A stretch of 64,000 nt of DNA from JACKAQ01 sp965227145 (lineage in GTDB: Bacteria > Calditrichota > Calditrichia > RBG-13-44-9 > J075), in NCBI GenBank assembly GCA_965227145.1, contig OZ245730.1, positions 5,952,001 through 6,016,000 on the forward strand. Direction: 5' to 3'. Below, one piece after another: positions 17,583 to 25,672 of this stretch. The first letter of the stretch is position 1. Each line of letters opens with the position of its first letter. The notes below the pieces were generated by a model. That model ran no database searches. It was not told where the DNA came from and saw only the letters and a program-made list of their open reading frames with translations. A program made the position numbers and the translations under genes.

Positions 17583-20048
17583 ATGCGAATTCAATGGATC
17601 ATCGCGCTGCTGATGTGCGCGAATCTGTTCGGGCAAAACGGCGACAGTCGATTTTTTGACGACATCGCCGTGCCGTTTGCCGGAAAACGCGGACAGGTGG
17701 AAGTCGGCGGAAACTTTGCCGGCGCAGCGTTTCACCACAGTCGCCCGTTGCCGTCGCGAATCAGCTTTTTTTATCCGGTTGCCAACAGCCTGGATTTGAG
17801 CACAGACTACTGGAAGCGCGACGAATCGCAGCCCATTCGCGCGACGCTCAGCGCCAACGGGCAAAGCTGGCAGCTCGAAAACATTTCGTTTTCCTATCGA
17901 TACACGCCGTTTGCGGCGGTTTTTTCGGAGCAACTGGGCGATTTGCAGGTGCAGATCGAATATCAATTTTGCGCAGATATTCCCGCGCTGGCGCTCAGTT
18001 TTGTGATCGTGAACGCGGGTGAACACCCCGTTTCGCCGGAATTGCAGCTCAGTTTGCAGCCCGTTTTGCGAACATGCCAGACGTATGCGTGGAAATATCC
18101 TGCTGATATATCACGTGATAGTAAAACCCGGACAGTTGTCGCCAAATTCCCCGATGCGGATGCGGACAGCGCCGCGCTGTTCGTGGCGAATGTTGCCGGA
18201 AATCCTGCAAACATCGCGGTGTCGCAGGATTCTGCAAATCCGCAAATCCGGTTCGATTTCGCCAAACATCTGGCGCCGGGCGACAGTCTGGCATTCACTC
18301 AACTGATCGGCACTTGCCGGATGCGCGAGGCGGATTCGCTGATCGCCAACGCCCGTTCCCAATGGCAAAACAGCATCGCAGCCAACGAAATGTATGTGAA
18401 AAATGCCGTCGAAACCGGCAATTTCCGGCAACCGGACAGCGCATTTTCCCAAACGCTTGACTGGTCGAAAGCGGTGTTGGCCAGCAATCGCCACTGGCTC
18501 GACGGCGCAGTGGTGCCTATGCCCTGCCCCGCCGAATACAATTTCTTTTTCACACACGATTTGCTACTCACCGATCTCGGTGCGGTGATGTTCGATACGC
18601 AGCGCGTGAAACGCGATCTCCAATATTTGCAATCACTTACGCAGCCGGACAGCATTTTGCCGCACGCCTATTATTGGCGCGATGGCGGTTATCAAACCGA
18701 ATTTTGCGCGACGGATAACTGGAATCACCTCTGGTTTATCATCGTTTCCGGCAGTTATTTGCGGCACAGTGGCGATGCGCAAACCTGCGCCACCATTTTC
18801 CCGATGCTGCAAAAAAGCCTTTCGATGATGCTGCACAATCGCGGTGCGGATAATTTGAGTGTCGCAACTCGCCCGGACTGGTGGGATATCGGCAATGTGA
18901 GCGCCGCACGGGTGTACACAACGGCGCTGACGATCCGCGCGATTCGCGAATATGCAGCAATTGCCGGAAAACTCTCGGGCGAGGGCGAACGGCTGCCGGA
19001 ACTGCTGGCGATCGCCGAATCGATGCGTCAATCGCTGCTCGAAAAATGTTGGGACAACGAACGCGGATTTCTGATGAGCATGCGCGATTCGGTAAACGCG
19101 GATCATCACTATTACGCCGGATCGTTGGTGGCTGCGGTGTTCGATTTGCTGGACGATCAGCAAAAAATCACGCTGCTGGAAACGGCTCGGCGGGAGTTGC
19201 TCGATACAGAAATCGGGCTGCGCATCGCCATGCCGGCGGATTTTCACACGATGATCGAGCAATACAAATTTAACGGGATGGAAGCGGGCGAGCCGTTCGT
19301 GTATCTCAACGGCGGCATTTGGCCGCACGGAAACGTGTGGTACGCCCTCGGCTGGCTGATGGCGGGCAAACCGGATGTCGCCGGCGATGCGCTGCGGAAA
19401 TACGCTACGCTTTCCGGCGTTGCCGCCAGCCCGAACGGGCAGCCCTCGTTTTACGAATATCGCAAAGCCAATCGCGATTTGCCGGAATACGGGCAGATCG
19501 ACAAACCGACATTTTTGTGGTCGGGCGGCTGGTTTATCAACGCGCTGTATCAGTTGGCGGGCGTTCGGGAAAATCCCGAAAACATCGCGTTTTCCCCAAA
19601 TTTGCCATCCGGCTGGACGGATATCGGCTACGATTTGCAATTGTTTGGCAGTACTGCGAAAGTGTCGTATCGCGGCGACGGAGACTATTTTTCGGGGATA
19701 TTTATTGATGGAAAACCGGCACATTCGGCGGTGTTTTCGCAACCGGCGGACAGTGTGCGGCTGGTTCGCGGAACCCCGAAATCGCCGTATCTCGCGAACG
19801 CGAACTGCCGGATTCAATCGGTCGATTTCGATAATTCTGCGAAAGAAATGCGAATTTTCGCCGCAGGTATTCCGCGCACAACTGCAACATTTTCAATTAT
19901 TTCCCCGATGAAACCGACAGCCTGCCGCGATCGCGTTAGCGGCAAATCGCTGGCGATGGATGTCCAATCACGGGGTGACGTTTTTGTTGTCAATATCGAT
20001 TTTCCGGCGCAACAAAATCTATCGCTTGTACTATTGTTTGATAAATAA
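17583..20048 (+). CDS. Exported six-hairpin glycosidase (GH94/GH63-like architecture)
   Basis: 821 residues with a short signal peptide (residues 1-18, ending NLFGQ). An N-terminal beta-sandwich (about 30-270) precedes a helical barrel (about 280-690). The barrel includes YNFFFTHDLLLTDLG, RPDWWDIGN, YLNGGIWPHGNVWYALGW, NGQPSFYEY and PTFLWSGGWFINALYQL, and a C-terminal beta domain follows. This order matches N-acyl/cellobiose phosphorylase-like and GH63/amylo-glucosidase-like enzymes. AGGA lies six bases before the ATG. As the last gene of the locus it may cut the polymer or an oligomer in the periplasm. The family is assigned by architecture only. Confidence 0.72.
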   Translation: MRIQWIIALLMCANLFGQNGDSRFFDDIAVPFAGKRGQVEVGGNFAGAAFHHSRPLPSRISFFYPVANSLDLSTDYWKRDESQPIRATLSANGQSWQLENISFSYRYTPFAAVFSEQLGDLQVQIEYQFCADIPALALSFVIVNAGEHPVSPELQLSLQPVLRTCQTYAWKYPADISRDSKTRTVVAKFPDADADSAALFVANVAGNPANIAVSQDSANPQIRFDFAKHLAPGDSLAFTQLIGTCRMREADSLIANARSQWQNSIAANEMYVKNAVETGNFRQPDSAFSQTLDWSKAVLASNRHWLDGAVVPMPCPAEYNFFFTHDLLLTDLGAVMFDTQRVKRDLQYLQSLTQPDSILPHAYYWRDGGYQTEFCATDNWNHLWFIIVSGSYLRHSGDAQTCATIFPMLQKSLSMMLHNRGADNLSVATRPDWWDIGNVSAARVYTTALTIRAIREYAAIAGKLSGEGERLPELLAIAESMRQSLLEKCWDNERGFLMSMRDSVNADHHYYAGSLVAAVFDLLDDQQKITLLETARRELLDTEIGLRIAMPADFHTMIEQYKFNGMEAGEPFVYLNGGIWPHGNVWYALGWLMAGKPDVAGDALRKYATLSGVAASPNGQPSFYEYRKANRDLPEYGQIDKPTFLWSGGWFINALYQLAGVRENPENIAFSPNLPSGWTDIGYDLQLFGSTAKVSYRGDGDYFSGIFIDGKPAHSAVFSQPADSVRLVRGTPKSPYLANANCRIQSVDFDNSAKEMRIFAAGIPRTTATFSIISPMKPTACRDRVSGKSLAMDVQSRGDVFVVNIDFPAQQNLSLVLLFDK

Positions 20049-20051
20049 TGA

Positions 20052-20101
20052 GGAGATTCCTGCCTGCGCAGAGCCTGTCCCGAGAATCGGGAAATGACAG
20101 T
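20052..20101. repeat. REP-like palindrome with an extra internal palindrome
   Basis: GGAGATTCCTGCCTGCGCAG opens as at 10757. The closing arm is replaced by AGCCTGTCCCGAGAATCGGG and then AAATGACAG. It looks like a chimera of two REP-type units. Confidence 0.55.
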
Positions 20102-20160
20102 TCAGAAAAAATTGCGGATAAATTTGGGATTGCGGAAGCAAATCGAAGGAAAAAAGAAAA

Positions 20161-20191
20161 AGCCAGGCTGCGGTTGCAGCCTGGCTTTTTT
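20161..20191. terminator. Bidirectional intrinsic terminator
   Basis: An 11-bp GC-rich stem (AGCCAGGCTGC with GCAGCCTGGCT) around a GGTT loop has a T-run on the + strand side and an A-run on the other. It therefore works for both the + glycan locus ending at 20048 and the - strand barrel gene ending at 20197. Confidence 0.93.
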
Positions 20192-20196
20192 GATCA

Positions 20197-22461
20197 TTAT
20201 CGGCCAAATCTATTGATACGAAATCCCGTGCGAACCACATAAAACGATCCGCTTTCCACGCCGTACACATAGCCCTGGTTGTCGGTCAGATCGTAATAAT
20301 CGACGTCGAACGTGAGGCCAAATGATGGCGAGAGGGAATAATCCAAGCCCAGTCGCAGATTCAGAAAATCATAATCCAGATCAGAATAATTATTGATCGT
20401 GCTGTAATCATATTGTGCAGCATGAATTACTTCTTCTGCTTCCAGGCGTTCAGGAGTTACTGGCATGTTGATGGGATCGAACGCCGCTTCCGTATGACTG
20501 AAAGCGCCATCCAGTTTGACAGCCAGTTTGGGTGTCATTTGATAGGACAGATTTGCAGAAACGACTTGCCCTTTGCTCGTGTAATCGGTTTCGGCATACA
20601 GCGAACCGAAGTGCATGACGGGCGGTTGTGTGCTTGAGGCACCCCCGGTGCCTAATAGATGAGCCGCTCAGCCATCCATCATTGCGAACGTGGCAATACC
20701 GTTCTGGGTTTTGTAGAGATAGCTGAAACTGGTGAACAAGCTGAACTTGTCGTTCGGCACCGCGCTGAAGCCCAACGTGGGCTGCATGCTGGTTTGTTTG
20801 TATGCCAGTTCCGGCGTATCATTGTTGGTGGCAATTTTTGCCGTTAAACCGAGCGACAGCTTGGTTTTTGGCGTCAATCGATAATCGACATCCAGTTTTC
20901 CGCCGTTGACAACCGCCGGCAAGCTGGTAACGCTGCCATACCGAATCGCATCGCGCTGATAATAATACACCGCGGGCGTTCCGGGAATCGGCGTCAGGCT
21001 GTCCGGACCGGATCTGCCATAGCGCTCGAACAGGTTATTATATGGCGAAAACGGGTTGTCGATGTTTTCAAAATAATAGCGCAAATGCCCGGTAAATTCC
21101 CGGCTGGGGCGATATTTGACATCTCCCTGAAGCAGGAATTTGGTGGTTTTATCTTTCGCGCCTTCGAACGGATAATCATCGCGTTCCCGGGTGGAATATT
21201 CGCCCAACAGCGAGAGGCGATAGCGGCTGGTCGGCTGATAAATGAATTCCAGATTGCCGCGCATTTCCGTGCGTGTGTAATTGGAAAAACGGGTGTAATC
21301 GAAATCGATATCGCCGCCGGAACGGTTATCCCGCCAATCCGGCAAATCCACCAAAACCGAACTGTTTTCGTAAGTGCCGTAATAGCCACCGGCGATGAGC
21401 TTGGTTTTCGGGAAGAACGGATGCGCCAGCCGCAAATGCGTGTAAGTGCCGGATGTTTCGCGGTCTCCGGTAATCAGCACATTTTCGTCCGGCAAATCGT
21501 TGCTGTTTTCGGCAGTAAAACTGACCACCTGCGCCAGCAGATTGGTTTTGCCAAAAACACCTTTTGCCTTAAAGCGATGCGACAGTTTTTTGGTTTCCGG
21601 ATACAAACCGAGCTGTGCGGTTTCGCCGGAAAAAATATTCCGCGATGCGAATTCATCGCCGGAGCCGCCGTTTACCGGGTGGCGAGCCGTGTCGTACATC
21701 GCCTCATAGGTGCCTTCGTTTGATTTAAACTGACGGTATTGCGCCTGATACGAAACGATAAAATCGTTTGTCACAGCCGCTTCAACACCGCCGGCAACCG
21801 TATGTGTCACGCGGTCCAGCGCAATACTTCTGGAAGTAACGTGGCAGGTAGCGCAGTGAGAAATCTGGATTTCCTGCGAATGCCCGCTTTCCAGAATGCT
21901 GCGATGGCTGGCGATCACTTTCAGGTTTTTCAACCCGGGTATTTTCGCTTCGAGGTGGGTTTCAATTTCCTGCCGGCGATACCCGATATCTTCCGTATCC
22001 GGATCGAACAGCAGTTCATTGGTGATAATTTTACCACCGGCAACCGTGCCCTCTTTGTTACCGGATTCTCTGGCAACCATGTTTTGGAGCAGATCAATCT
22101 GGTTCCGGCGATAAAACGATTTGTAGGCAACTTTAGCGCTCAAGAAATTGCTGAAATTGCCCTGCAAATTCAGCGACATGCGCTTTGAATCGTAAAAATT
22201 TCCGGCGAAGTTTAGCTTGTTTTGGCCCTGTGTTCGCAGCCATTTCAGCTGAAACTCGGGCATAAACCCTTCTTCGCCACGGTCGAACTCTGCAACGCGT
22301 AGTGTGTAATCTTCCAGTCCCGTATAGTGGCTCCCAAACCAGAGCGACCACTGATTGGTAACGGGTTGGGCAGCATCCTGGGCAGAAGCCGGGAAACGAA
22401 AGAGAACACAGCACAGTAACGCGATGAAAGCCCACAGACCGTAGTTGGTTTGCTTCTTCAT
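20197..22461 (-). CDS. MtrB/PioB-type outer-membrane barrel with in-frame TGA at codon 598 and a CXXCH motif
   Basis: 754 codons from the ATG at 22461 (AGGGAG site nine bases ahead). The signal peptide ends PASAQ. The rest is beta-strand-rich, as in MtrB/PioB porins that wrap a decaheme cytochrome, and the gene sits 14 bases after a DmsE/MtrA-type gene, the expected partner. One in-frame TGA at 20670-20668 interrupts the frame. Both sides stay in the same frame, and the 156 residues after it (MHFGSLYAETDY...GFRINRFGR) are normal barrel strands. Residues 203-207 (CATCH) form a haem c site inside the barrel. Readings: selenocysteine, nonsense mutation, or base-call error. Without recoding, the last quarter of the barrel is lost. 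Confidence 0.82.
20622..20670 (-). promoter_or_regulatory. Candidate bacterial SECIS element downstream of in-frame TGA
   Basis: On the mRNA, UGA (20670-20668) is followed after 14 bases by a perfect 7-bp stem AGGCACC/GGUGCCU with a GGG loop (20653-20637). The apical loop lies 21 bases from the UGA and begins with G. An outer GCGG/CCGC pair (20667-20664 with 20625-20622) can close the structure right after the UGA. Published bacterial SECIS models ask for a loop 16-37 bases from the UGA with a G in its first two positions; these criteria are met. Chance or a REP-like palindrome could give the same look. Confidence 0.45.
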
Positions 22462-22475
22462 CTTTGTCTCCCTGG

Positions 22476-23432
22476 TTATCGTGTTAGTGAGCCGCCAAGG
22501 CTGGATACACCTTGCGATGGCAGGTCTGACCCGTGAACTTGTGTATGGCACTGGGTGCATTTTGTCAACATGGAAACTTTCCAGGCATCCAACGTGGAGG
22601 TAAATGTACCGCGTTCCGGGTTGAGCGGCTCGGTAAATTCGCCGTCGAATCCGGTGATGGATGTGTGGAAGTGCATTGAATGACAATCCATACACAATGC
22701 CGGCTCGTTTTGAACCAGCAGGTTGTTGGCAACAGCACCGTGTGCACTGTGGCAAATGCCGCAGTCTTCGTTAACCGGCTGATGTTCGTAAACGAACGGG
22801 CCTTCGTGCTGTGCGTGGCAGGACAAACACAACTCGCGATTTTCATCGGTTGTTGCGAATGTGTTTACATCGCCGTGCGGATTGTGGCAGCTTTGGCAAT
22901 CCATCAGCCCTTCCAAAACCGGGTGATGGGAAGCCATGCGAAACTCAGCGCCGGTTTCCGTGTGGCAATCCAGACACAATTCTGAGCCCTGTTTTTTCAG
23001 CAATTGTTGATTGTTGCTGTGCATGGTGTGGCAATCGCTGCAGCCTTCCGCCATTTCGTGGTGGGCGCTGCCGGTAATCGATTGAAATTCCACACCATTG
23101 TGACAACTCAAACAATTGTTCGCTGTTACGCTGGAATAATCTGTTAGTGGGTTGTAAATGCTTGAGCGTTCTGCATCTTCTTCGTGTAGCGAACCCGGGC
23201 CGTGACAAGATTCGCAAATAAAGCCCGTTTCTTCCGCGTACACAATGTGCGCATTCATCTTAAACGCTGCGGCAACATCGTCGTGACAATCCATACAGGC
23301 TGCGTCGCCGATTTTTGTTGCTGCGGTTTGTGATTGAGAGAATGCGGGTAAGCCCCACATCTGAAGCACTACAAAAAACGCGACAAGCACGCCAAGCCCC
23401 ATTCGATGAGGAAGACGAGTGTCGGTCTTCAT
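22476..23432 (-). CDS. DmsE/MtrA-type periplasmic decaheme cytochrome c
   Basis: 318 residues from the ATG at 23432, with AAAGGGG nine bases ahead. A signal peptide ends near LPAFSQS. Ten CXXCH haem-binding motifs lie between residues 46 and 296 (first CMDCH, last CTQCH), in two groups of five as in MtrA/DmsE. Length and haem count match the family. The protein would sit inside the neighbouring barrel and pass electrons across the outer membrane. The barrel gene starts 14 bases after this stop, so they form an operon. No extracellular terminal reductase (MtrC, DmsAB) follows. Confidence 0.93.
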   Translation of the reverse strand: MKTDTRLPHRMGLGVLVAFFVVLQMWGLPAFSQSQTAATKIGDAACMDCHDDVAAAFKMNAHIVYAEETGFICESCHGPGSLHEEDAERSSIYNPLTDYSSVTANNCLSCHNGVEFQSITGSAHHEMAEGCSDCHTMHSNNQQLLKKQGSELCLDCHTETGAEFRMASHHPVLEGLMDCQSCHNPHGDVNTFATTDENRELCLSCHAQHEGPFVYEHQPVNEDCGICHSAHGAVANNLLVQNEPALCMDCHSMHFHTSITGFDGEFTEPLNPERGTFTSTLDAWKVSMLTKCTQCHTQVHGSDLPSQGVSSLGGSLTR

Positions 23433-23608
23433 ACAGTAACCCCTTTGGATTTTGATTGGTTGTTTAGTTGATTTAGCCGTTTGATCTATCCTGTATAGGA
23501 TTTTTTTCACAAAAATTATCACACCTATTAATGAAACATATCGCCAAAACCTGTTTATATATTCATTTAGATATTGAAAAATATAAATAGCTATATGTTT
23601 ATTAAAAA

Positions 23609-23622
23609 ATGATTAGAATCAT
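23609..23622. promoter_or_regulatory. Candidate CRP/FNR-family operator upstream of the decaheme gene
   Basis: ATGATTAGAATCAT is a perfect palindrome with the TGAT-N4-ATCA core of FNR-type sites. It lies 177 bases before the cytochrome start, in a 282-base AT-rich gap that holds no gene. A similar site is at 25607. Confidence 0.4.
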
Positions 23623-23714
23623 GTTTTAAACTGATTTTGGCAGATTTTGCGGGATGTGTTAAAAAAAGGTGGGAGATGTGAGAAAACGGTACTGGCAAAC
23701 ACCAGCCATGTTTT

Positions 23715-24050
23715 TCAACATGGCCGGATAATTTTGTCTGCATTCAGCATCAGCGCCACGGTTTTGTCCATCGTGCCGATAACGCCGATAGCCAACGCAT
23801 CGCGTTTGTTATGAAAATCGAGGCAGGTGCCGCAGGTGGCGATGGTTGCGCCGTTATCCTGCAGTATTTTCAGGCTGTCCAGCACTTCGCTGCCGCTGGT
23901 TGTCAGGTTGATGCCGCCGTTCACACAGCCGATAACATCTACTGTTTGCCCGGATGTTGCCAGTTCGCTGAGAAACGAGCGCATCAGTTTTTTGCCCAGC
24001 TGCGGATCGCCCTCGCCCATTTTGTCGGAGTTTAAATACAGGAAAATCAT
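23715..24050 (-). CDS. DsrE-fold protein, YedF C-terminal-like
   Basis: 111 residues. MIFLYLNSDKMGEGDPQLGK, FLSEL, GINLTTSGSEVLDSLKILQD, TCGTCLDFHNKRDALAIG and ADKIIRP match the C-terminal DsrE-like half of the YedF family (sulfurtransferase-like proteins linked with selenium metabolism). The N-terminal TusA-like half is absent. The CGTC pair is the probable redox or sulfur/selenium-carrying site. AAAGG lies nine bases before the ATG. It starts 23 bases after the membrane-anchored decaheme gene, so it is probably in that operon. The role is unproven; the selenium link is by family association only. Confidence 0.78.
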   Translation of the reverse strand: MIFLYLNSDKMGEGDPQLGKKLMRSFLSELATSGQTVDVIGCVNGGINLTTSGSEVLDSLKILQDNGATIATCGTCLDFHNKRDALAIGVIGTMDKTVALMLNADKIIRPC

Positions 24051-24073
24051 GTTGTTACCTTTAGTTGTTTGGA

Positions 24074-24967
24074 TTAGTCATCATCGTGATTGCGTGATCG
24101 TTTATCGGATCGGTTGCTGTTTCGCCAATTTCGTTTCGCTTCGTCTTCATCGCCGCTGCGATGGCATTCGGCGCAATTCTCAAAATTGAAAATACCTTCT
24201 TCGCGATGTTCACCTGCAATTTTTGCCCGGGAATGTTCGTGACAATCATAACAGGTGTATTCTGCGAAATTTTCCGGGTTATTGTGGCAAGACTGGCAAT
24301 CCGCCGGATGGTGCCGGTCGAACCGGAAATATTTATCGTGATCGAAGGTGGACGGTTTCCATGCCTCGCTGCTGTGGCAACTGTAGCAGGCATCGCCGCT
24401 GCTGCGATGGAGCCCGTCCGCCGGACGATGTTGCGCATGGCAGGCAACGCAATCGTTTTGGAAATCTACCGGCAATTTGTTGTGATCCAGCGTTACCTTC
24501 TGCCAACGGTCCGTAATATGGCAATCCGAACAATTTTCCGCAAGTTGTTGATGAAGTTTATCCGCAGGTTTTTGGGATTCGTGACAGCCAAGGCAGGCAT
24601 TGGCGACACTTGCGGGCAGCAACGAATGGGAGAATTGCGTTGTTGCGCTCCCGGCGACAATTCCGGCGTGATCGGTGTGGCAATTCGCGCAATGAAGATC
24701 CGATAACTCACGATGAAAGGGCGCTTTCCCCGATTCCGGTATTTTTTCGCCGGCAACAGTGACAAGCCCAATCTGCTCCGGTTGATGACAGGTGATGCAT
24801 TTCGGCGCAGATATACCGGAAAATGGCGAGTGGCAGGAAAGGCAATCTTTCTGAATTTCCTGATGCCCGGAAATCAACTGCCCGGGATTTAGCAATTCGA
24901 ACGGAAACAGAAACATTAAAAGAACGAACAGCAAAACGGCAACGATATGTGTAATGGTGGTATTCAT
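24074..24967 (-). CDS. Membrane-anchored decaheme cytochrome c
   Basis: 297 residues from the ATG at 24967. One N-terminal hydrophobic helix (HIVAVLLFVLLMFLFPFELL) without an obvious cleavage site probably anchors it in the inner membrane facing the periplasm. Ten CXXCH motifs follow (CLSCH, CITCH, CANCH, CLGCH, CSDCH, CVACH, CYSCH, CQSCH, CYDCH, CAECH). The tail is highly charged (SDKRSRNHDDD). It starts one base after the stop of the b-type membrane protein gene, so translation is coupled. Likely role: take electrons from that quinol-linked protein and hand them to the DmsE-type cytochrome. Confidence 0.88.
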   Translation of the reverse strand: MNTTITHIVAVLLFVLLMFLFPFELLNPGQLISGHQEIQKDCLSCHSPFSGISAPKCITCHQPEQIGLVTVAGEKIPESGKAPFHRELSDLHCANCHTDHAGIVAGSATTQFSHSLLPASVANACLGCHESQKPADKLHQQLAENCSDCHITDRWQKVTLDHNKLPVDFQNDCVACHAQHRPADGLHRSSGDACYSCHSSEAWKPSTFDHDKYFRFDRHHPADCQSCHNNPENFAEYTCYDCHEHSRAKIAGEHREEGIFNFENCAECHRSGDEDEAKRNWRNSNRSDKRSRNHDDD

Positions 24968-24968
24968 T

Positions 24969-25538
24969 TTACCAATTCCAGGAAAATAATATGGAAATAA
25001 TATGGAGCCCGGCCATCGTAACAAACACAATAACAAAAGGTATGTGAACCAATCGCCAACGGTTCATCAAATCGACGGTCAGCGATTCAACAAATAATTT
25101 TTGGTTTAACCCATCACCGCTTTCGCCCTGATCGATTAATTCCGCTCGTTTTTCCCGCAAATCGCGGTGCGCCCTTTTCAGCAGAAATTTCCCGATGTGT
25201 CCGCTTGCGACAACAATCATCATCGAAATTGCCGCAATCCACGGCAGCAGCGCATTGAAATGGATGCCGGAGTGAACCAAAATCATCACTGCGCCAATCC
25301 AGCCGAGATATTCGTGCAACCTCAGTAACAATTTTGGTGAGCCGAAATTAATCTGCTTTCGCTTCGGCAAAGAGTAGGTGAAAGAAATCAAAATCAGCGC
25401 CGTGCCGACGATCCCCAAATAACGCCCGATCCACGCGAATTGGTAAAGGTGCAGCACATAATCCAGCGCAATTGAGCAAATAATTAAAACTGCGTAAGAA
25501 ATGATTTGTGGAAAAAAGCGAATAAATAAGCGGGTCAT
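24969..25538 (-). CDS. b-type cytochrome-like integral membrane protein
   Basis: 189 residues with about five membrane helices. Histidines fall within or at the ends of helices (in DYVLHLYQ, RLHEYLGW, VHSGIHF, ASGHIGKF, LVHIPFV, AGLHIIS), as in diheme cytochrome b subunits that oxidise quinol. Translational coupling to the decaheme gene suggests the pair forms an inner-membrane quinol:cytochrome module. A short soluble insert lies between helices 4 and 5 (RAHRDLREKRAELIDQGES). I do not recognise a named family; haem ligation is inferred from histidine placement. Confidence 0.7.
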   Translation of the reverse strand: MTRLFIRFFPQIISYAVLIICSIALDYVLHLYQFAWIGRYLGIVGTALILISFTYSLPKRKQINFGSPKLLLRLHEYLGWIGAVMILVHSGIHFNALLPWIAAISMMIVVASGHIGKFLLKRAHRDLREKRAELIDQGESGDGLNQKLFVESLTVDLMNRWRLVHIPFVIVFVTMAGLHIISILFSWNW

Positions 25539-25606
25539 GGTTGTCTTTTCTATTCAAAATTGGTTTTTCGAACAAAAAAAAGTATGCAGCAATCTGTTTT
25601 CAAAAC

Positions 25607-25620
25607 ATGATTTCAGTCAT
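25607..25620. promoter_or_regulatory. Candidate CRP/FNR-family operator upstream of the membrane cytochrome operon
   Basis: ATGATTTCAGTCAT has the core TGAT-N4-GTCA, one mismatch from an FNR-type palindrome, 69 bases before the start codon at 25538. It resembles the site at 23609 (18 of 22 bases over the extended match on opposite strands). Confidence 0.33.
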
Positions 25621-25672
25621 TAAATCAATTAGGGTTTGGTTAGAAAACAGGTTTCGTGAATTATTCAACGAA

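Noticed and set aside
18633..19817. 394-codon open frame on the - strand
   Set aside because: Antisense to the exported six-hairpin glycosidase; composition is typical of a shadow frame.
20197..20616. Separate 139-residue protein downstream of the TGA
   Set aside because: It is in the same frame as the barrel gene, lacks a signal peptide, and is made of barrel strands only. It makes sense only as the C-terminus of the barrel.
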